A stretch of DNA of 64,000 nt, from the NCBI GenBank assembly GCA_003483745.1, contig DMYD01000036.1:33829-97828 (forward strand), written 5' to 3'. This DNA comes from Roseburia sp. Lineage in GTDB: Bacteria > Bacillota > Clostridia > Lachnospirales > Lachnospiraceae. A program made the position numbers and the translations under genes. A model generated the notes under the pieces. The model ran no database searches. It was given only the letters and a program-made list of their open reading frames with translations, and was not told the origin of the DNA. This document shows, piece by piece, positions 59,836 through 64,000 of the stretch; position 1 is the first letter of the stretch, and each line of letters starts with the position of its first letter.

Positions 59836-61719
59836 TTATTCTACCTCCATGTCTCTCCTGCATAAAATAAATGACTTAATTTTCCCGGAAACCGGCGGTG
59901 CCTCAATCTTGACGCCTACACAAAGCTTACCGTCCACTGCTGCCGGTATCTCGATGCTGTACCGGTCAAACTGTACTTCCCGCGGGAATACCTCACAGAT
60001 ATGTTCTTCTCCTTTGTCCCTGACAAAAAATGTGACCAGTGTTCCTGTCGTATTGCCGCCACAACAGGTAACATAAGCCTGATAAGCTTCCCCCGGCTCC
60101 ACCTGTGCCTCCATGGATAATTCCAGTGTAAAATTTTCTGTCGAAGTAAAATAAAACCCGTCCCCGTCCGTTCCATACGAGACACCTGCACTGTTTTGGA
60201 TCTCAACACCTTTCATGCCATCCTTGAAATCTCCATTTTGCAGAATGTTTTCCGGCGTCTTTTCCACAAGAACAAGCATTGACACATCCGCCCACTCTGC
60301 CGGGACATCCTCAACGACGCCCCCTGCTGCAAATATCTGCACGGCTGGTGTCTTTTTTGTATCCTCCGGCAACGTCTGATGCTCTCCCTCTTTATTTTCC
60401 ACATTTGTTCTGTTATCCACAGGGTTTAATTCCCAGCGGACATTTTTCCACGAGACGGTTCCATCCATGTGTAGAACTTCAAGTTTTTGCGGAATACTAT
60501 CCTGCAAATCTTTTTGAACTGTCTCTTCCCGTTTTTTTTCAACACATGCACCGTCCTGCATTGCCCTCTGATCTTCGAAAACAGTTTCTCCCAGACCTTT
60601 TTCTTCCTCAAACAGTACTCGGTTTTCCGGCATATCCCGCCATATCACCAGTTCTTTCGGGCAATCAATCTTTGCGATCTTTTTTGCATCACATTCTTCC
60701 GGCACAAATGAGATTGCCTCATAGCCTTTTGTCGGCTTTCCGTTTTCATCCATGATACCCATACAGACACCCCAGCCATCGGAATCCTCCGGTGCGCGTG
60801 AAAACGGTTCCCAGTAGAAAAAGCCAAGTCCCCTGTGCTCTTCCGCCGACGCGATAATGCTGATGATCAGTTCGAGCACTTTTTTCTGGTTTTCCGGTGT
60901 CGCCGGAAATCCTGCCGCACGCTCCTGTTCCTCCCTGAAAAAACTGCCCCCGCTTTTTCGGAATGCATGCGCTGTCTCTGCCACGACAAGATCCTTGTGA
61001 TAGCGTTCCACAAGTGCATCCATTGTCTGCCGGAACATGGAAAATGTTCCATGCCAGAATGGATAATAGGACAGCCCTATGATGTCAAAATCCTTTACTC
61101 CGCGCGCCATCATCTGATCGAACCATTCTCTGTAATACTCATATTTTCCACCCTGATCCAGATGTAAAACAATACGCGTCCCATGCGTCCCTTTTGTGTC
61201 GAGCACCGCGCGGATACCCGCATTTACAAAACGTGCAAGGTTGTCCCAGTTTGGCACGGCACCGTCCGGGAAAAGCATGCCGGTACGGATCTCATTTCCA
61301 ATCTGCACCATATCCGGGTACACGCCCGCCTGATCCAGCTGCTCCATACAGCTTTTTGTAAAATCATAGACTGCCTGGCACAGTCCATCCACCGATAAAT
61401 GCTCCCACGCCTTCGGCTTCTTCTGATGTCCCGGATCTGCCCACCAGTCTGAATAATGGAAATCCAGGAAAAATCCCATTCCAAGTTCTTTTATCTTCTT
61501 TGCAGTTATAATCGTCTGCGCCAGATTACAGTATCCACCGGATTCCGGCTCATTCTCCGGTTCATTCCACAGCCTGAGCCGTGCATAGTTAAACCCGCGT
61601 TTTATCGCATACTCTAACACATCAACTTCCTTACCCGACTCATCAAAATACTGATACCCCTTATCCTTCATCTCCAGATACGAGGAAACATCCATTCCAC
61701 GGATCATACTCTTCTCCAT
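59836..61719 (-). CDS. GH53 endo-beta-1,4-galactanase with C-terminal extension
   Basis: The 627-residue protein has a GH53 barrel at residues 1 to about 345: RGMDVSSYLEMKDKG, FNYARLRLWNEPE, FFLDFHYSDWWADPGHQKKP, MVQIGNEIRTGMLFP (acid/base Glu) and DLVVAETAHAFRKS (nucleophile Glu). A linker of about 130 residues and a beta-rich domain (about 505-627; ILQNGDFKDGMKGVEIQNS, FDRYSIEIPAAVDGKL) follow, the latter resembling a carbohydrate-binding module. No signal peptide is present, unusual for this family, so it appears to act on imported oligosaccharides. The ATG at 61719 has AGGGCAGG upstream; the frame also opens at 61779. Confidence 0.93.
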   Translation of the reverse strand: MEKSMIRGMDVSSYLEMKDKGYQYFDESGKEVDVLEYAIKRGFNYARLRLWNEPENEPESGGYCNLAQTIITAKKIKELGMGFFLDFHYSDWWADPGHQKKPKAWEHLSVDGLCQAVYDFTKSCMEQLDQAGVYPDMVQIGNEIRTGMLFPDGAVPNWDNLARFVNAGIRAVLDTKGTHGTRIVLHLDQGGKYEYYREWFDQMMARGVKDFDIIGLSYYPFWHGTFSMFRQTMDALVERYHKDLVVAETAHAFRKSGGSFFREEQERAAGFPATPENQKKVLELIISIIASAEEHRGLGFFYWEPFSRAPEDSDGWGVCMGIMDENGKPTKGYEAISFVPEECDAKKIAKIDCPKELVIWRDMPENRVLFEEEKGLGETVFEDQRAMQDGACVEKKREETVQKDLQDSIPQKLEVLHMDGTVSWKNVRWELNPVDNRTNVENKEGEHQTLPEDTKKTPAVQIFAAGGVVEDVPAEWADVSMLVLVEKTPENILQNGDFKDGMKGVEIQNSAGVSYGTDGDGFYFTSTENFTLELSMEAQVEPGEAYQAYVTCCGGNTTGTLVTFFVRDKGEEHICEVFPREVQFDRYSIEIPAAVDGKLCVGVKIEAPPVSGKIKSFILCRRDMEVE

Positions 61720-61732
61720 TTCAGCCTGCCCT

Positions 61733-62146
61733 CTACTGCTTATTTTTCTCCGCCAGTTTCCCAAGATATGCCAACACATCTTTTCTGGTCACGATCCCGA
61801 TAAACACCTTTTTATCATCCACAACCGGAACGAAGTTCTGGTTCATTACCTTGTCAAACAGATTCTCCATGGATTCATCGATCTTTACCGCCTGATTATC
61901 CCTCCTGCGCTCGATCGACGTGATCGGCATATCCTCAAGCAGCTTCAGATCCGGGAAATTGCGGTCCTTTAAAAACCATAGTAAATCTCCTTCTGTGATC
62001 GTACCGATATATTTCCCTTCCACGCTAAGCAGCGGAATGGCTGTGTAACCGTGATGTTCCATTTTCTCAAGCACCTGACGCATGGTGTCCGTCTCTTCCA
62101 CATGTGCTACGTCCTCCTTCGGTGTCAGAAAAAATAAAATATTCAT
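61733..62146 (-). CDS. CBS-domain pair protein
   Basis: The 137-residue protein consists of two CBS domains (VLEKMEHHGYTAIPLLSVEG, GTITEGDLLWFLKDRNF; NLFDKVMNQNFVPVVDDKKV, GIVTRKDVLAYLGKLAE) with nothing else. Such proteins bind adenine nucleotides and often tune neighbouring enzymes. The ATG at 62146 follows GGGGG; the frame also opens at 62161. It lies 13 bp before GH53, so it is in the same transcript, an unusual partner for a glycosidase. Confidence 0.85.
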   Translation of the reverse strand: MNILFFLTPKEDVAHVEETDTMRQVLEKMEHHGYTAIPLLSVEGKYIGTITEGDLLWFLKDRNFPDLKLLEDMPITSIERRRDNQAVKIDESMENLFDKVMNQNFVPVVDDKKVFIGIVTRKDVLAYLGKLAEKNKQ

Positions 62147-62185
62147 ATGTGTTGCCCCCATTTGTTTATTGATGTGTGTATTTTG

Positions 62186-62214
62186 ATTATACTACCATTT
62201 CGGGGGTGGGACAA
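62186..62214 (-). promoter_or_regulatory. Promoter for the CBS-GH53 unit
   Basis: Minus-strand TTGTCC (62209-62214) and TATAAT (62186-62191) with a 17-base spacer. Confidence 0.6.
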
Positions 62215-62420
62215 CGGGGGAGTTATAATCTTACTAGTATTTCATCCTTTAATTAACTCGACTTTTTGACAGGCAGTGTATCGGGACAATACTGATAATA
62301 ACTATACTGATTATAGTGATACTGATCTTATCCTTTCCTATCCGGAATGGAACAGGAATGATAAGATGTAATATAACTAATGTTGAGGCTGTGGTCTGCC
62401 TTTATTGTAGAAAATTTTTT

Positions 62421-62551
62421 CGCTATCTCATATAAAAGTGTGATTGATAGGCATTAAATTTTAATAATTCTGTGATTTCGGTTGTAATTTTCATAGATTT
62501 CGCATATAATAAAAGTGTGATTATAAAGCATAAAACTCCAATAAAAATGTG
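62421..62551 (+). repeat. Two imperfect direct repeats upstream of the AAA ATPase gene
   Basis: Segments at 62421-62474 and 62501-62551 share AAAAGTGTGATT, then GCAT(T)AAA and AATAA in the same order, about 80 bp apart. The second overlaps a good promoter (TTGTAA at 62482-62487, TATAAT at 62505-62510, 17-base spacer). The remaining gap 62215-62420 is A/T-rich and holds three ATACTGAT words at about 62290-62330. Confidence 0.6.
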
Positions 62552-62563
62552 AGGAGTGATTCT

Positions 62564-63904
62564 ATGGAACGATTTATCTTAAAAAAGTTGCTGGATTGGA
62601 AGAATTCTCCCTACCGCAAGCCTTTAATCTTGAAGGGCGTACGTCAGGTGGGTAAGACTTGGATTCTGAAAGAGTTCGGCAGACGCTGTTATGAAAATAC
62701 AGCCTACTTTAACTTCGACGAAAACGAAGAATATAAACAATTTTTTGAAACAACCAAGGATGTGGATCGGATTCTACAAAACCTTATGCTGGCAAGCGGT
62801 CAAAAGATATTGCCAGAAAAGACCCTCATCATCTTTGACGAGGTACAGGACTGCCCGAAAGTCATTAACTCCATGAAATATTTCTGCGAGAACGCACCGC
62901 AGTACCATGTTGCCTGCGCCGGTTCTCTGTTAGGTATCGCCTTGGCGAAGCCTTCCTCTTTTCCAGTAGGCAAGGTCAACTTCATGCAGATTGACCCAAT
63001 GACATTCGCTGAGTTTCTACTTGCCAACGGTGATGAAAATCTGGCGCAGTATCTGGAACAGGTGGATACCCTTGAGCCTATCCCTGACGCCTTCTTTAAT
63101 CCGCTGTATGAGAAGCTGAAGATGTACTATGTCACCGGTGGTATGCCGGAGTCGGTATTGATGTGGACGGAGGCACGGGATGTTTCTGCCATGCAGGAAG
63201 CATTGTCCGGAATCATTGGAGCCTATGAGCGTGATTTTGCCAAGCATCCTAATCTCAGCGAGTTCCCGAAAATCTCAATGATTTGGAAGTCTGTTCCTTC
63301 TCAACTGGCAAGGGAGAACAAGAAGTTTATCTATAAGGTGGTCAAGGAAGGCGCACGAGCCCGTGAGTACGAGGATGCTTTGCAATGGCTGGTGGATGCC
63401 CGTCTGGTGCATAAAATTTATCGCAGCTCAGCTCCCGGCTTGCCGATTGCAGCTTACGATGACTTGTCTGCTTTCAAGATTTATTTGGTAGATGTGGGAC
63501 TGCTCCGCCGTCTGGCACAGTTGGCCCCCACTGCCTTTGGCGAAGGGAACCGCCTATTTACTGAATTCAAAGGCGCATTAACCGAAAACTTTGTGTTGCA
63601 GACTTTAATTACTCAGTTTGAAGTCATGCCCCGTTATTGGAGCCAGAACAACCCACCTTACGAGGTGGATTTCCTCATTCAGCGGGAGAACGACATCTTC
63701 CCCGTGGAGGTCAAATCTGAAGCCAACACAAACAGCAAGAGTATGAAGAAGTTCAAGGAACTGTTCCCTGATAAGGTCAAGCTTCGCATCCGTTTCTCAT
63801 TGGACAATCTGAAACTGGACGATGATGTGCTGAATATCCCGCTGTTCATGGCAGATCAGGCGGATCGATTGATTGGGTTGGCATTGGAAAAGAGGAAGCA
63901 CTGA
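62564..63904 (+). CDS. AAA ATPase with DUF4143 domain (archaeal-type ATP-binding protein)
   Basis: The 446-residue protein has Walker A (LKGVRQVGKTWILKEF), Walker B (TLIIFDEVQDCP), a sensor-like CAGSLLGIAL, and a C-terminal DUF4143 region with a nuclease-like motif (YEVDFLIQRENDIFPVEVKS, an ExK arrangement). These proteins are common, often horizontally spread, and of unsettled function; toxin-antitoxin or DNA-related roles have been proposed. The ATG at 62564 has GAGGAGTGATTCT. Its third positions look G/C-richer than those of neighbouring genes by eye, which fits transfer, though this was not computed. Confidence 0.9.
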   Translation: MERFILKKLLDWKNSPYRKPLILKGVRQVGKTWILKEFGRRCYENTAYFNFDENEEYKQFFETTKDVDRILQNLMLASGQKILPEKTLIIFDEVQDCPKVINSMKYFCENAPQYHVACAGSLLGIALAKPSSFPVGKVNFMQIDPMTFAEFLLANGDENLAQYLEQVDTLEPIPDAFFNPLYEKLKMYYVTGGMPESVLMWTEARDVSAMQEALSGIIGAYERDFAKHPNLSEFPKISMIWKSVPSQLARENKKFIYKVVKEGARAREYEDALQWLVDARLVHKIYRSSAPGLPIAAYDDLSAFKIYLVDVGLLRRLAQLAPTAFGEGNRLFTEFKGALTENFVLQTLITQFEVMPRYWSQNNPPYEVDFLIQRENDIFPVEVKSEANTNSKSMKKFKELFPDKVKLRIRFSLDNLKLDDDVLNIPLFMADQADRLIGLALEKRKH

Positions 63905-64000
63905 TGTACATGGCTAAACTATATTAACCTAAATTGAAAAAACATTGAGGCGAATGAAATGAATCAATATAACGAAATTTCGTAAGTATGTAATCATCCG
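63905..64000. other. Window end, no gene resolved
   Basis: After the ATPase gene only a nine-codon frame (MNQYNEIS and stop) behind AGGCG is seen at 63960-63986. It may be the start of a gene or a broken one; the window ends too soon to tell. Confidence 0.4.

Overview
The window looks like chromosomal DNA of a Gram-positive, anaerobic Clostridia, most likely family Lachnospiraceae (Roseburia/Agathobacter-like). This is inferred from gene content and style: A/T-rich intergenic DNA, strong GGAGG ribosome sites, an isc/metY/cysK cluster, a T-box before leuA, a GerMN lipoprotein, two hybrid histidine kinases, galactan-utilisation genes, and selenium/molybdenum accessory genes typical of anaerobic Firmicutes. 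No tRNA, rRNA, CRISPR array, transposase or integrase was seen.

1-17.8 kb: a minus-strand catabolic and cofactor region. From its upstream end it holds moaC-mogA; a selenium operon (yedF, cysteine desulfurase-like, ModE-type regulator, selD, dehydratase/reductase activase); a divergent LysR regulator; a TauABC/SsuABC-type transporter operon that continues into an enolase-superfamily dehydratase, a YjiM/HgdB-type double-cubane protein and a DUF3343 Se/S carrier; a nucleotidyltransferase fused to a ModE DNA-binding domain; MmgE/PrpD and ornithine cyclodeaminase-like genes; and two carbon-nitrogen hydrolases around a PreA-like oxidoreductase. The accessory set matches selenium-dependent molybdenum hydroxylase loci, but the hydroxylase itself is not in the window. 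Three promoters here share a hairpin just downstream of the -10 box (5937-5974, 11464-11501, 16617-16658). Two others share a 24-bp palindrome at the -35 box (2348-2371, 4917-4940). Four of the five leaders contain a complete intrinsic terminator before the first gene.

17.8-26.4 kb: a lipoteichoic-acid-synthase-like gene with an eight-copy C-terminal repeat, a small accessory stretch with a membrane protein, an NTF2-like protein and a broken dehydrogenase, then the riboflavin operon (ribD-ribE-ribBA-ribH) behind an FMN riboswitch and two tandem terminators, followed by a deaminase remnant.

26.4-35.5 kb: a secreted Big2-CAP protein, then the co-oriented set lepB, CDF transporter, REC-HD-GYP, hybrid kinase with HPt, and a hybrid kinase fused to a DegV domain.

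35.6-47.4 kb: sulfur and Fe-S genes (iscS-iscU-metY-cysK) with an Rrf2/IscR operator shared with the iscR-like gene at 46.5 kb; a hypothetical gene; a CNNM/CorC transporter behind an Asp/Pro-rich leader peptide and terminator, divergent from an MntR-like regulator; a LeuA fused to an AraC-type DNA-binding domain behind a Leu T-box; a DUF3877-like gene; and an MGMT-like gene.

47.4-64 kb: intergenic palindromic repeats, a SulP transporter, two lipoproteins, a MerR regulator divergent from a MATE pump over a textbook 19-bp-spacer promoter, a beta-galactan locus (GH42, LacI, ABC transporter, cytoplasmic GH53, CBS protein), and a DUF4143-type AAA ATPase.

The candidates I would check first are the shared promoter-proximal hairpin family of the Se/Mo region, the mgtL-like leader peptide of the CNNM transporter, the LeuA-AraC fusion, and the kinase-DegV fusion.
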